64,000 bases of DNA from JAXHUM01 sp034189325. GTDB lineage: Bacteria > Desulfobacterota > DSM-4660 > Desulfatiglandales > Desulfatiglandaceae. The translations under genes and the position numbers were made by a program. Shown here piece by piece: positions 1 through 7,927 of this stretch; the stretch's first letter is position 1, and every line of letters starts with the position of its first letter. Below the pieces are notes generated by a model. That model ran no database searches. It was not told the DNA's origin and saw only the letters and a program-made list of their open reading frames with translations. The stretch lies in assembly GCA_034189325.1 (NCBI GenBank), contig JAXHUM010000062.1, positions 67,880 through 131,879 of the forward strand, given 5' to 3'.

Positions 1-870
1 TGCTTCCATGGGATCACTTCCATTGTCTTCCTCTACAAGAGAAAATCCCCTGTATCCCGTGCACATCTCGAAAGCCACTACACTCGCCCCGCATTTTTCT
101 ATAATGGTAACTACCTTTTCCGACCCTATGGAGACCGGACATCCTGTAAGCAAAACCCTTGGTGTTCCTCCGGGGAAAGGCGACATACCTTTGAGCGCAA
201 TCTCCTTTACCTCGTCGATTAGCTGATAGGCTAGATCGATGCCATATTCGTAATCCGCGTTGAAGAACAGAAGCAATAAGGCCTTCAACATATCAATACC
301 CGTCATCGGCGCAGGGTCGAGTCTGTTCAATTCATGAAGGGAGCGAGCGGCAATACGTTGTCTATTCATCATCCGGATGGTTTCCCACAGGCTTTCGGAT
401 GTGATGGTGACCTCGCAGGTATCTTCCAGGATTTTCTTGAAAAGATTCATTTCCTCCAGCCAGCTTCGTTGAGCCCCGGCCCGGTCCGCGCCGGGGGGTA
501 GATGAATCACATGCATGGGCCTGTATTCTTTCAATAATTCAAACATCTTCTTTTTACCGTCACAGGTGGTTTCGGCAATGACAATGTTGGAAAGACGAAA
601 AAAGGGGCAGGTGTCGGTAATGGCAAAACCGAAACTCGATTTGATAAGGGGGCAAAGATTTCGAGGAAGGATCTTTTCAGCAGCAGGGATAGGGCTCTGG
701 GATGTCCCGCAAAGACCTACCGGGACAGCTCCGGCGGCAAGGATCAGCTCATAAGGAGCATACCCGCAGTAAGTGCCCACTACTTTCTTGCCGTTTTTCC
801 TGGCGTGTTCAACAGCCAAAAGATTCTGGTTTCTAAAATCATCAAAATATTTCATGGACTCAGGTCGCAT
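1..870 (-). CDS. Double-cubane cluster protein homologue (2-hydroxyacyl-CoA dehydratase D-type, YjiM-like), 3' end outside window
   Basis: The reading frame opens at an ATG at 870 and stays open to base 1, so the 290 codons seen are the N-terminal part of a protein usually near 380 residues. The translation closely resembles the YjiM / double-cubane cluster protein branch of the HgdB family: a TYCGYAPYE segment near residue 32, then LPRNLCPLIKSS, DTCPFF and TTCDGKKKM, and later TGCPVSIGSEKVV. Family knowledge: such proteins bind iron-sulfur clusters through these cysteines and, once charged by an ATP-dependent activase, perform very low-potential reductions. The double-cubane protein of Carboxydothermus reduces small molecules such as acetylene. 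The activase gene lies 28 bp upstream on the same strand, which supports the pairing. The natural substrate is unknown. A second ATG at 855 is possible. Confidence 0.85.
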   Translation of the reverse strand, partial: MRPESMKYFDDFRNQNLLAVEHARKNGKKVVGTYCGYAPYELILAAGAVPVGLCGTSQSPIPAAEKILPRNLCPLIKSSFGFAITDTCPFFRLSNIVIAETTCDGKKKMFELLKEYRPMHVIHLPPGADRAGAQRSWLEEMNLFKKILEDTCEVTITSESLWETIRMMNRQRIAARSLHELNRLDPAPMTGIDMLKALLLLFFNADYEYGIDLAYQLIDEVKEIALKGMSPFPGGTPRVLLTGCPVSIGSEKVVTIIEKCGASVVAFEMCTGYRGFSLVEEDNGSDPMEA

Positions 871-898
871 AACATATATCCTCGATTAAAATTTTTGA

Positions 899-1654
899 TT
901 ATTTCCTTTCCGCGTACAAAGCCGCGCCCAGGGCTCCTACCATGTCAGGGTTGTCCGGAATCATTACGGTGTCTTGGAGTTTTTCCTCTAAAAGTGATCT
1001 TACACAGGGATTGTGAGCAACGCCGCCTGCAAAGAGAACAGGTCCCTTTCCGTCAACTCGGCTGAGCATTGAAAAGGTTCGATCAACAATGGCCTGATGC
1101 AACCCCATTGCAATGTTTGCAGGCCTTTCACCCCGAGCCATAAGAGATGTGGCCTCGCTTTCGGCAAAGACCGTGCACATGCTGTTTATATGAATTCTTT
1201 TATCAGCCTCTAATGCGAACCCCCCGAAGGATTCAATGGGAACCTGGAGAGCCGTAGCCATGAATTCGAGAAACTTCCCTGTTCCCGCTGCACAACGATC
1301 ATTCATCTCGAATTTTGCCACCTTCCCGTCGGAGTTGAGAGAGATGACCTTGGTGTCCTGCCCCCCGATATCAAGCACCGTTCGGGCATCCGGCCATACC
1401 CGCCCGGCTCCCAGGGCATATGCCTGAATTTCCGTGATCGCCGAGACATTATCGCTGTTCCCGCTGTCAGTGAAAAGTTCTCGCCCGTAGCCGGTGGCAA
1501 CGATTTTGGTGGCCTCAATGCCTTTCATTAAACGCTCACACTGGGCCAACGGAGCAAAGGTGGTCTCTGTCTTAGCGCAATGAACTATATGTCCGTCTTT
1601 CAGGATCACCAGTTCAATAGAACGTGAGCCAATGTCTATGCCTGCATATTTCAT
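899..1654 (-). CDS. ATP-dependent activase of a hydroxyacyl-CoA dehydratase / double-cubane protein (HgdC/YjiL-like)
   Basis: A 251-residue protein, the normal length for this ASKHA-fold family. It opens with the phosphate-binding GIDIGSRSIELV and has the second nucleotide motif DIGGQDTKVI near residue 95. The two cysteines that family members use to hold one [4Fe-4S] cluster between two subunits are seen in NDRCAAGTGKFLE and NSMCTVFAESE. The C-terminal FAGGVAHNP motif completes the fold. Known role: ATP hydrolysis drives one-electron transfer from ferredoxin or flavodoxin to the partner dehydratase or double-cubane protein. It sits directly upstream of the YjiM-like gene, so it most likely charges that protein. 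It is also the only activase in the window, so it might serve the dehydratase pair at 34-36.6 kb; that is inference. Confidence 0.92.
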   Translation of the reverse strand: MKYAGIDIGSRSIELVILKDGHIVHCAKTETTFAPLAQCERLMKGIEATKIVATGYGRELFTDSGNSDNVSAITEIQAYALGAGRVWPDARTVLDIGGQDTKVISLNSDGKVAKFEMNDRCAAGTGKFLEFMATALQVPIESFGGFALEADKRIHINSMCTVFAESEATSLMARGERPANIAMGLHQAIVDRTFSMLSRVDGKGPVLFAGGVAHNPCVRSLLEEKLQDTVMIPDNPDMVGALGAALYAERK

Positions 1655-1696
1655 GTGGATTAACTCTCTTTGCCCATCTGCCTTTTAATACAGATT

Positions 1697-2521
1697 TTAT
1701 GATCCATGTTCCTGATCCTTTTGTGTCAAATAGAGACCTGTGTAATAATTTTGACCGTACCTGACCTCGAGATCATCCCTTTTTAGTTTCATCAGCCGTG
1801 CTTCAATCTCGGCCTTTTTCTGATCGGGTTCCGTCAGGTTCAGGGTGGCATAAAGACCATTCACGATCGCCGTGAATTTATTGAAGGGAAAACCAATGGC
1901 CAACTCGTCATCCCCCCAACCACTCATAAATCGTGTGCCGGAACAGAGAAGCGAAACATTGATGGAATTACTCTCAAAGGGGAAGGCCGTGCATTCAGAG
2001 CATATCGCCTGATTCCCCGACATTTTATACGATGTCTTGTAGCCGTAGATATGGGTGTAAGCCTGGATTACTCTCATGGCCGTATAAGGGTTGCTGACAA
2101 TCAAGATGACATGCGGATCGTCTTCATAATCCTCAAGGGGTTTGACCATAACGCCGTGGGCTTTGTGCCGGCACAAAGTCATATGCTGCCGAATGTTTTT
2201 GGAAATGGTCAGGTCCTGATACAGGCCCAGGCTCATGTAATGGCGGCCGGAAGAAAAAAATTCGTCCGGTTCTATGATGCCGAGCGTCCGTGCGGATGAC
2301 AAACATCCGAAATTTTCATACACAGCCTTGACTTTTTTGCCGGACATGGCCCTCTTCACCATGACACAGAAGGGCATTTTAGTCGTCAAGGGCTGGGCGT
2401 CCGCTTTTTCAAGTTCATCCTGATCAAACAAAAATCTGACGCCGACAATTTTCCTTTTCAGTTTCAGGGCACAATAGGCTTTTTCAAGGGCATCCTGAAT
2501 TTTCTTTTTATTTATGGTCAT
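1697..2521 (-). CDS. DUF169 family protein (COG2043-like)
   Basis: A 274-residue soluble protein without signal peptide or membrane segment. The pattern KIVGVRFLFDQDE near the N-terminus, a middle segment rich in single cysteines (FCVMVKRA, ENFGCLSSART, CRHKAHG, CSECTAFPF, LLCSGTR), and the ending GWGDDELAIGFPF then 'G.YAT' are typical of DUF169 proteins. These are common in anaerobic archaea and bacteria, and their function is not established. It lies 42 bp upstream of the activase and 11 bp downstream of the metQ-like gene on the same strand, which suggests cotranscription with the ABC transporter and the double-cubane system. The cysteines hint at a metal or cofactor role, but I cannot assign one. 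Confidence 0.8.
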   Translation of the reverse strand: MTINKKKIQDALEKAYCALKLKRKIVGVRFLFDQDELEKADAQPLTTKMPFCVMVKRAMSGKKVKAVYENFGCLSSARTLGIIEPDEFFSSGRHYMSLGLYQDLTISKNIRQHMTLCRHKAHGVMVKPLEDYEDDPHVILIVSNPYTAMRVIQAYTHIYGYKTSYKMSGNQAICSECTAFPFESNSINVSLLCSGTRFMSGWGDDELAIGFPFNKFTAIVNGLYATLNLTEPDQKKAEIEARLMKLKRDDLEVRYGQNYYTGLYLTQKDQEHGS

Positions 2522-2532
2522 GCTCGAACCGT

Positions 2533-3348
2533 TTATGGATAAAGGGTATACTTACCTTTGAAATGGTCCTGGAATTTTTTTCTGTATTTTTTAGATCTTA
2601 AGGTTTCCATGGCTTTCTTGGTCCATTCAGCGTCAAGATCCTCGTCCCTCACGATGAGGCCGAGCGCGTAATCCCTATTTTGGGAATCTTCGAACAGAAA
2701 CCCACGGGGGTCTACCTTTCCCGCTTCGCTGACCATGTATGCGGTGGATATGATGGCATCGACATCATGAATGCTGCGAGCGGTTTGCGTGATCTCGGTT
2801 TCAGTGATAGTGATGTTTTTGGGATTGTCTTTGATGTCGAGCACGGTAAAAAAAATGTCGCTCTTCTCCTTCAAAGAGATAAGACCGGCTTCCTGTAAAA
2901 TGATCAGGCTCCGGCTCATGTTTGTGGGATCCCCCGGGACCGCAATCTTCGCGTTCAGAGGGATTTCATCCAGGGATTTGTATTTCGTCGAATAAATTGC
3001 GAAAAAAGAATGAAAATAATAGGGTTTCACCATTTCCAGATTGCAGTTGTTTTCTCTATTGAATGTCAAAATCCAGGGCCGGTGATTGGCAATGAGGCCG
3101 TCAATGCTATGGTCTTTCAGAGCGGTTGCCGGGAGTTGGTTTGCGTCGAACATAACAATTTCCACGTTGTATCCCAGAGGTTTCAGTCCTTCCTTGATCC
3201 ACTGGAGCATGGGTTCTGAATAGGCAAGACAGCCAAGTTTGAGGTTTTTGCCTCCTTTTGTCTGTGGCTTTTTTTCGCAAGAAGAGACAGACAGGCATAA
3301 GATCATCGCTAAGAGCAGGGTTGAAATTTTGTAAAAAGATTTGTTCAT
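2533..3348 (-). CDS. metQ: MetQ/NlpA-type substrate-binding lipoprotein
   Basis: A 271-residue protein counted from the ATG at 3348, chosen over the in-frame ATG at 3366 because a GGGAG ribosome site lies about 9 bases ahead of it. The N-terminus is a lipoprotein signal ending in LSVSSC, with cysteine near residue 24 as the lipidation site. The mature part has the NlpA pattern: LKLGCLAYSEPMLQW, then 'AKIAVPGDPTNMSRSLIIL' near residue 130. Role by family: captures methionine or a related small molecule outside the cytoplasmic membrane and hands it to MetI/MetN. It belongs to a MetN-MetI-MetQ-DUF169-activase-dehydratase run on one strand. Because the partners are redox enzymes, the cargo may not be methionine; that is inference. 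Confidence 0.9.
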   Translation of the reverse strand: MNKSFYKISTLLLAMILCLSVSSCEKKPQTKGGKNLKLGCLAYSEPMLQWIKEGLKPLGYNVEIVMFDANQLPATALKDHSIDGLIANHRPWILTFNRENNCNLEMVKPYYFHSFFAIYSTKYKSLDEIPLNAKIAVPGDPTNMSRSLIILQEAGLISLKEKSDIFFTVLDIKDNPKNITITETEITQTARSIHDVDAIISTAYMVSEAGKVDPRGFLFEDSQNRDYALGLIVRDEDLDAEWTKKAMETLRSKKYRKKFQDHFKGKYTLYP

Positions 3349-3372
3349 ATTTGATTCTCCCATCAATGAGGT

Positions 3373-4047
3373 TCATAAAATTCTTTTGTATAACCAATCC
3401 CCTGTTATCTGTATGGCCTGAACCATAAGAAAGAGAATGATGACGGAGGTATAGAGAACCGTGTTGTTGAAACTCTGATACCCGTAATTCAGCGCCACGG
3501 CGCCGATGCCTCCCGCTCCCACGGCTCCCGCCAAGGTGGTTGCCGACAGGAAAGTGATGGCTGAAAGCGTTGTTCCGGAAACAATCAAAGGCATCGCCTC
3601 TTTCACCATGACCTTTGTAATGATTTGCCAGTCGGAGGCGCCAAACGAGCGAGCAGCCTCTATCAGTTGTTGGTCTACGGCCTTCAGGCTGTTTTCAATG
3701 ATTCTGGCGATGAAGGGCGTAGCTGCAAGAGTCAGCGGGAAAATGGCGGCCTTTTCTCCGATAGATGTGCCCACTATCATTCGGGTTAAAGGAGAGATAG
3801 CCACAATGAGGATAATAATAGGAAAGGACCGGATACTGTTGACGATAAAATCAATGACCTTGTATTTGGATGGCGCCGGTCTCAATCCCTGGGGTCCGTA
3901 TAGGACCAGCAGAACGGCAATGCCGAAGCCCAAAATAAAGGAAAGAAGCATTGAAGCCCCAAGCATTCTCAAAGTGGCAAAGATCGAGGGTGCGATGATA
4001 CCGTCAAAATATTTCCACCAATATGCAAGATAATTATTTGAAATCAT
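3373..4047 (-). CDS. metI: MetI-type ABC transporter permease
   Basis: A 224-residue integral membrane protein with about five or six hydrophobic segments, the normal size for MetI. The binding-protein-dependent transport signature lies around residues 134-165 (AARSFGASDWQIITKVMVKEA), which is the loop that contacts the ATPase. The ending with ITGDWLYKRIL fits the family. It forms the membrane channel for MetQ and MetN, which flank it on the same strand with gaps of 24 and 63 bp. No SAM riboswitch or methionine-regulatory hairpin is evident upstream of the operon. Confidence 0.9.
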   Translation of the reverse strand: MISNNYLAYWWKYFDGIIAPSIFATLRMLGASMLLSFILGFGIAVLLVLYGPQGLRPAPSKYKVIDFIVNSIRSFPIIILIVAISPLTRMIVGTSIGEKAAIFPLTLAATPFIARIIENSLKAVDQQLIEAARSFGASDWQIITKVMVKEAMPLIVSGTTLSAITFLSATTLAGAVGAGGIGAVALNYGYQSFNNTVLYTSVIILFLMVQAIQITGDWLYKRIL

Positions 4048-4110
4048 TTTCTCCCGTTTTTTTCTCTTGGTATACTTCCCTTTACAGGGCTTTGTTACAA
4101 AGCACCTCTT

Positions 4111-5091
4111 TCAGACGGCGCATTTGAGTGCAGAGTTTGGTCCATGTATGATCCGCCATATTGCATGCCGGGCGACCAAGTATCTCTCCACATCTGGAAA
4201 ATCTTTTTCGGAAAAAGAAAGCATCAGATTATCTGGATGTTTGTCACGCAATCCGGTTTTTCCACCTGTAATGGCGAGTTCGATACCAAGATCGCAGGCT
4301 ATTTGGCCCGGAAGTCTACTGTCGGCCGAAAGTGATATCGTTACGGTATGGCTTTTTTCTATTGCCACGGCGTGCTTTTCGCCCAGAAGATTTTTAAGAG
4401 CCATGGGTTGTTGCCGGAAGATTTCCCTCACAGGACCTTGACTATCCACCCGGCCGTTTTCAAGGATGGCCACTTCATCACAGGCGCTTGAAAGCACAGA
4501 CATTTGGTGGGAGACCACTATGATGGTAATGCCTATCCTGTCGTTTATTCGCTGCAGCAGCTCAATAATCTCTTGGGCGGTCTTGGGATCAAGGGCCGAT
4601 GTCGCCTCATCACACAGCAAAATTTTGGGCTCCAGGGAAAGGGCCCTGGCTATGGCCACCCTTTGCTTCTGCCCGCCGGAAAGCGCCCTTGGTTTTTGCC
4701 CGATTTTCTCCGATATACCAACGAGTCCCAATAGATTTTTGACTTTCTTATCAATGTCACATGCCTTGTATTTCCAACATGTGAGTGGAAGGGCAACATT
4801 GTCATATACGGTCAGCCGCTCAAGAAGTGAAAAGTTTTGAAATATCATGCCGATATTTTTTCGGAAAGCCCTCAGGCTTTTCAACGGCAATCCTCTTACA
4901 TCCACCCCATCCACCATCAGATTTCCATCATCGTAGGACTCAAGCCCGTTTATGCACCGCAGGAAAGTGGATTTACCTGATCCGCTACGTCCAGCCAGTC
5001 CGTATATACTTCCTTTTTTAATGTGTAAATTAACCCCGCGAAGAACTTTCAACTCTCCGAAGGATTTGTAGATATTACGGGCAACGATCAT
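4111..5091 (-). CDS. metN: MetN-type ABC transporter ATPase with C-terminal NIL-like domain
   Basis: A 326-residue protein from the ATG at 5091, preferred to the upstream in-frame start at 5115 because a GAGGGTG ribosome site sits about 9 bases ahead. Walker A GRSGSGKST is near residue 34, the Q-loop at GMIFQNF, the signature LSGGQKQRVAIARAL near residue 133, Walker B ILLCDEATSALDP, and the switch histidine in VVSHQM. The last ~85 residues have the small alpha-beta NIL pattern that in MetN senses the intracellular ligand and inhibits transport. It energises uptake through MetI and MetQ. It is probably the first intact gene of the minus-strand operon, directly downstream of the broken double-cubane gene. 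Confidence 0.92.
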   Translation of the reverse strand: MIVARNIYKSFGELKVLRGVNLHIKKGSIYGLAGRSGSGKSTFLRCINGLESYDDGNLMVDGVDVRGLPLKSLRAFRKNIGMIFQNFSLLERLTVYDNVALPLTCWKYKACDIDKKVKNLLGLVGISEKIGQKPRALSGGQKQRVAIARALSLEPKILLCDEATSALDPKTAQEIIELLQRINDRIGITIIVVSHQMSVLSSACDEVAILENGRVDSQGPVREIFRQQPMALKNLLGEKHAVAIEKSHTVTISLSADSRLPGQIACDLGIELAITGGKTGLRDKHPDNLMLSFSEKDFPDVERYLVARHAIWRIIHGPNSALKCAV

Positions 5092-5178
5092 TATTTGGAT
5101 CACCCTCTTCCCCAATATGCTATTGGTCGGAACCTCTCCCGACCGCTTCCAATCGGACAGACGATTGATACTTTATCT

Positions 5179-5839
5179 TTAGCCTTTTATCTGCTCCACA
5201 AACGCCTCCACCCTTGTCTTTAGTTGTCCCACATCCTCCATGTTGTAATCTGTCTCAATCCGAAGGGTGGGTACATTTTTTGCTTCAAGGGCCTTTTCCA
5301 CGGGCATAGATTCCATGAGATAGGGCTGGCAGAATTGAAGACCATAATGGATCACGCCATCCGCCTTGTATCCCTCGACCATTTCAACAATATGGTCAAG
5401 GCGATCCGGGTTGGACGCAGATGGTGCAATCTACCTTGAAATAACGATCTCTTATCGCTTCCATGAGTTCATCAAAAGTATTTGCCGAGTCATCGGTCAG
5501 GTTGCGGGGCAGGAGCTTTTCCACCTCGTCCATGGCAAAATCAGCGCCGGTACAAAGACCAACCAGTGTGGCATCAGTAGTCCGCACGATCTCTTCCGGC
5601 ACAAACACGCAGAATGATCCGATCACCTTGCGGCCTGCCGCCTTCTCATCCATCAATTCCTTGATGCGCAGGCCGTGTACTTCGTTCATGACAAAATCAA
5701 AATAGCCCATCCCTTCAGGACGATCTTGTTGCGACATATAGATGTCCTGATAACCGGTCCCAAGGACCTCTGGCAGCGCGTCATGCGCCTCAAGGCCCTG
5801 TCCCAGATTTTTCCACATGCTTTTGTGACCTTCACTCAT
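5179..5839 (-). pseudogene. Broken second double-cubane / hydroxyacyl-CoA dehydratase D-type gene (internal deletion plus frameshift)
   Basis: Two minus-strand reading frames together encode only the two ends of a YjiM-type protein. The first begins at an ATG at 5839 behind a strong AAGGAGG site and runs to 5396. It contains GRKVIGSFCVFVPEEIV and KLLPRNL, then jumps directly to a segment that in full-length relatives lies roughly 190 residues later (FDELMEAIRDRYFKVDCTICV). The second frame, displaced by one base near 5400, supplies the C-terminus (NPDRLDHIVEMVEGYKADG..., IETDYNMEDVGQLKTRVEAF). So the central part with several cluster cysteines is missing and the frame is shifted. It is either a decayed duplicate of the gene at 1-870 or an assembly error. 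It probably makes no active enzyme. Confidence 0.75.
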
Positions 5840-6279
5840 CTTTTTCCTCCTTGTTGTTATGGTTTTCTCCACGCCTGGAGAGTTTAACGGGCAAAGGTAA
5901 TTCATACCTCCGCCCGGTTTACAGACCAGAGCGATGGACGCTATTTAACAAGGCAAGTGAGCCGGGCCGAAACTGATTTGAAAATGATTATGTGAGACAA
6001 TGATTGGAAAAGAATTGATTTTTCGGCCTGACCCTGGGCCTACCAAACACGGGTAGATCTTTTATTATACGTCAGGTAAAGCCGAAAAATTTGTTCATGG
6101 AGAGTTCCTTTTGGTGATTATCCGCTTATGAATGATAAAAGAATATGTTGGATATTTCTATTTGTCAATATGGAAATTCCGATAGGTTGAAGCCTGGGTC
6201 TTGGACAGGTGAGGCGGGAGGGAACTTGAAATTGCGCGTATACCGAAAACCTGGATTCAAAAAAGCGAGGTTTCCTGGT
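5840..6279. other. Stretch without a convincing gene
   Basis: This is the presumed upstream region of the minus-strand double-cubane/Met operon, so its promoter should lie here. I see no clear -35/-10 pair, operator or hairpin, and the short open frames show no recognisable protein pattern. Confidence 0.4.
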
Positions 6280-6408
6280 CGAACCCTTGGCGTCTTGCAA
6301 CCACTCCAGATCAACCAACTCCTGCCCCGGACCAATTGCAATGAGTGCGGATATCTCATCTGCATGGCCTTTGCTGACAAAGGGCCTTTACATCGAGCTT
6401 CCTATTGA
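6280..6408 (+). pseudogene. Fragment of a 4Fe-4S domain (CdhE/AcsC or DUF3786 type N-terminus)
   Basis: One plus-strand frame reads LQPLQINQLLPRTNCNECGY followed by LICMAFADK, the pattern 'lPktnCgeCG.ptC.aFA' found at the N-terminus of acetyl-CoA synthase corrinoid subunits and of several other anaerobic Fe-S proteins (PF04060-like). Three of the expected four cysteines are present before the frame ends at 6408. A different frame then continues as ...GLYIELPIDGSFEVKKVDI to a stop just past the scaffold gap. The lack of the fourth cysteine and the frame change suggest a degenerate gene or sequence errors beside the 100-N join. I cannot tell which protein it came from. Confidence 0.4.
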
Positions 6409-6469
6409 TGGGTCCTTTGAGGTCAAGAAGGTGGATATCCTAGAGAAAAAAGTGTTCCTGGAATGGTCG
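6349..6469 (+). repeat. 121-bp sequence, left copy flanking the N run
   Basis: This segment (beginning GGATATCTCATCTGC, ending GGAATGGTCG) is repeated without any difference at 6570-6690, directly on the other side of the 100-N run. Perfect identity ending exactly at the gap on both sides indicates an unmerged overlap between two contigs, not a genomic duplication. Confidence 0.9.
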
Positions 6470-6569
6470 NNNNNNNNNNNNNNNNNNNNNNNNNNNNNNN
6501 NNNNNNNNNNNNNNNNNNNNNNNNNNNNNNNNNNNNNNNNNNNNNNNNNNNNNNNNNNNNNNNNNNNNN
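6470..6569. other. Scaffold gap of exactly 100 N
   Basis: The run is exactly 100 N, the usual placeholder for a gap of unknown length. Because the 121 bp on each side are identical, the true sequence most likely has no gap: removing the N run and one repeat copy joins the frame ...KKVFLEWS to ESS and a stop. Confidence 0.95.
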
Positions 6570-6690
6570 GGATATCTCATCTGCATGGCCTTTGCTGACA
6601 AAGGGCCTTTACATCGAGCTTCCTATTGATGGGTCCTTTGAGGTCAAGAAGGTGGATATCCTAGAGAAAAAAGTGTTCCTGGAATGGTCG
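6570..6690 (+). repeat. 121-bp sequence, right copy flanking the N run
   Basis: Identical to 6349-6469. A length of 121 matches a k-mer size often used by short-read assemblers, which would explain two contigs ending in the same 121 bases at a graph branch. Confidence 0.9.
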
Positions 6691-6717
6691 GAGTCCTCTT
6701 GAACGTGGTCTTCATAA

Positions 6718-7173
6718 ATGAACAAGGACGTCATTTATTGTGAAGGGACAGTCACGAGGGAAAAGAAGAAGGAAGATCCAAAGATTCGAGAACCCCTTAA
6801 GGACCGATTTCTGCCACTGAGGAAAGTCTGGGCGTTTGACAACGGGGAGGAGGCAACGGCCTACGTTCAAGAAGCCCTTACCCATCTTCTTCAGGACAAA
6901 GGATATGAGCCCCGAAAGAGGCATGGGGCGAGCGCCGACTACGGCTTGGTCGTAGTTGCCTTCCAGGAATCGCTGGGGGTGCCTTTGCGGAAGCAGATGA
7001 TATGGATCTCTCGCAATGTAGAGTTCCTTTGTTCGCACCGTAATCGGGTCTATTCCTTTACCATCTACCCCAGGGCCAGAGAACTGATACAGTTCTTCGT
7101 CGTCACCACCCCACAGTGGTCACTGGTGCGCTCTCGATACGTGGCGAACAGGGGAAAGCAGGAAAAAACTTAA
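6718..7173 (+). CDS. Hypothetical protein
   Basis: A 151-residue open frame beginning with an ATG, with no convincing ribosome site. It is rich in charged residues and has no signal peptide, membrane segment or cysteine cluster. Segments such as VWAFDNGEEATAYVQEALTH and GASADYGLVVVAFQESLGVP read like real protein, but I do not recognise a family. It follows the scaffold join and the Fe-S fragment by about 25 bp and might be the remainder of the same damaged locus. Treat as tentative. Confidence 0.35.
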   Translation: MNKDVIYCEGTVTREKKKEDPKIREPLKDRFLPLRKVWAFDNGEEATAYVQEALTHLLQDKGYEPRKRHGASADYGLVVVAFQESLGVPLRKQMIWISRNVEFLCSHRNRVYSFTIYPRARELIQFFVVTTPQWSLVRSRYVANRGKQEKT

Positions 7174-7927
7174 TCGCCACAGTAAAGGTAGATGTATTTC
7201 CCATCTGCAATGATCGATTCTGATCCCTGTTCTTAAGTCATGATTAAAGAGATTAATTCTGAATGAGCTTGTTTTTTTACTTGACAACCTGATCTGATTT
7301 GTTTTAAGGACTTATTCAGTCCTTAATGCTGGAAAAATGTTCCATGCAATCGATGCTACATAGTAAAATTCTTGTCGGCCTGAGGACCGGGTCTGCGTAA
7401 ATCCAGCGGGCTCTCAAACTCCTCTTCGATTTCACTTACTCAATCTCATCACGTGCTGGCTTGATTTCCACGCTTCGTTGAACACCCTTATCATCTGTGT
7501 ATCAAAGAACTAGATGAATAGAACGATGTGAATAACGTTTCAGCATGTGCTTTTTCATCCTTTTCATTTCAATACAATAAATGTTCTTCCTACCGAATGT
7601 AATGATTGACGCAACAAGAAATGATGATTTCATAGGTTAACAATACAGCTGCCCGGATCATTGTTGTGTGTAATGCAAACTCAGGTTAACTCAATCAACC
7701 ATTCTCTATTTTCTCAATTAAACTAAACTGATCGGCAAGATATTGCGCCGTCTGTGTCAGTCGTTAATCTTAAACACCTCCTCGACGATTGTAAGTCAAT
7801 TCTGAGGTTTATCTGCTCTGATCGATGCGGATCGGGGTAAGTGTCTGGGATTAACCTCCTGGTATTAATAGCTTACAGGTCCACTCTTAGACATCGGGTT
7901 GATGAGCCCGAGTAAGGAGAGAGCATC
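7174..7927. other. Upstream region of the Liv/acyl-CoA synthetase locus
   Basis: About 750 bp, AT-rich, without a gene I can support. It should hold the promoter of the plus-strand transport locus. A TTGACA box at 7281-7286 has only a poor -10 match (TTAAGG) 17 bases on. A small hairpin, TCGGGT/GCCCGA with a 6-base loop, lies at 7894-7911 just ahead of the ribosome site of the first gene and could affect its translation. No recognised riboswitch. Confidence 0.35.

Noticed and set aside
3506..4033. 175-codon plus-strand frame
   Set aside because: Antisense to the metI gene, which has clear family motifs and fits the operon.
5092..5178. SAM riboswitch ahead of the methionine-type transporter
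   Set aside because: The space is short and no SAM-box pattern is visible.
6349..6690. 121-bp direct repeat as a mobile-element target or gene duplication
   Set aside because: Perfect identity ending at both edges of a 100-N placeholder is better explained by an unmerged contig overlap.
7281..7309. TTGACA-17-TTAAGG promoter
   Set aside because: The -10 box is too poor and the distance to the first gene (over 600 bp) is large.
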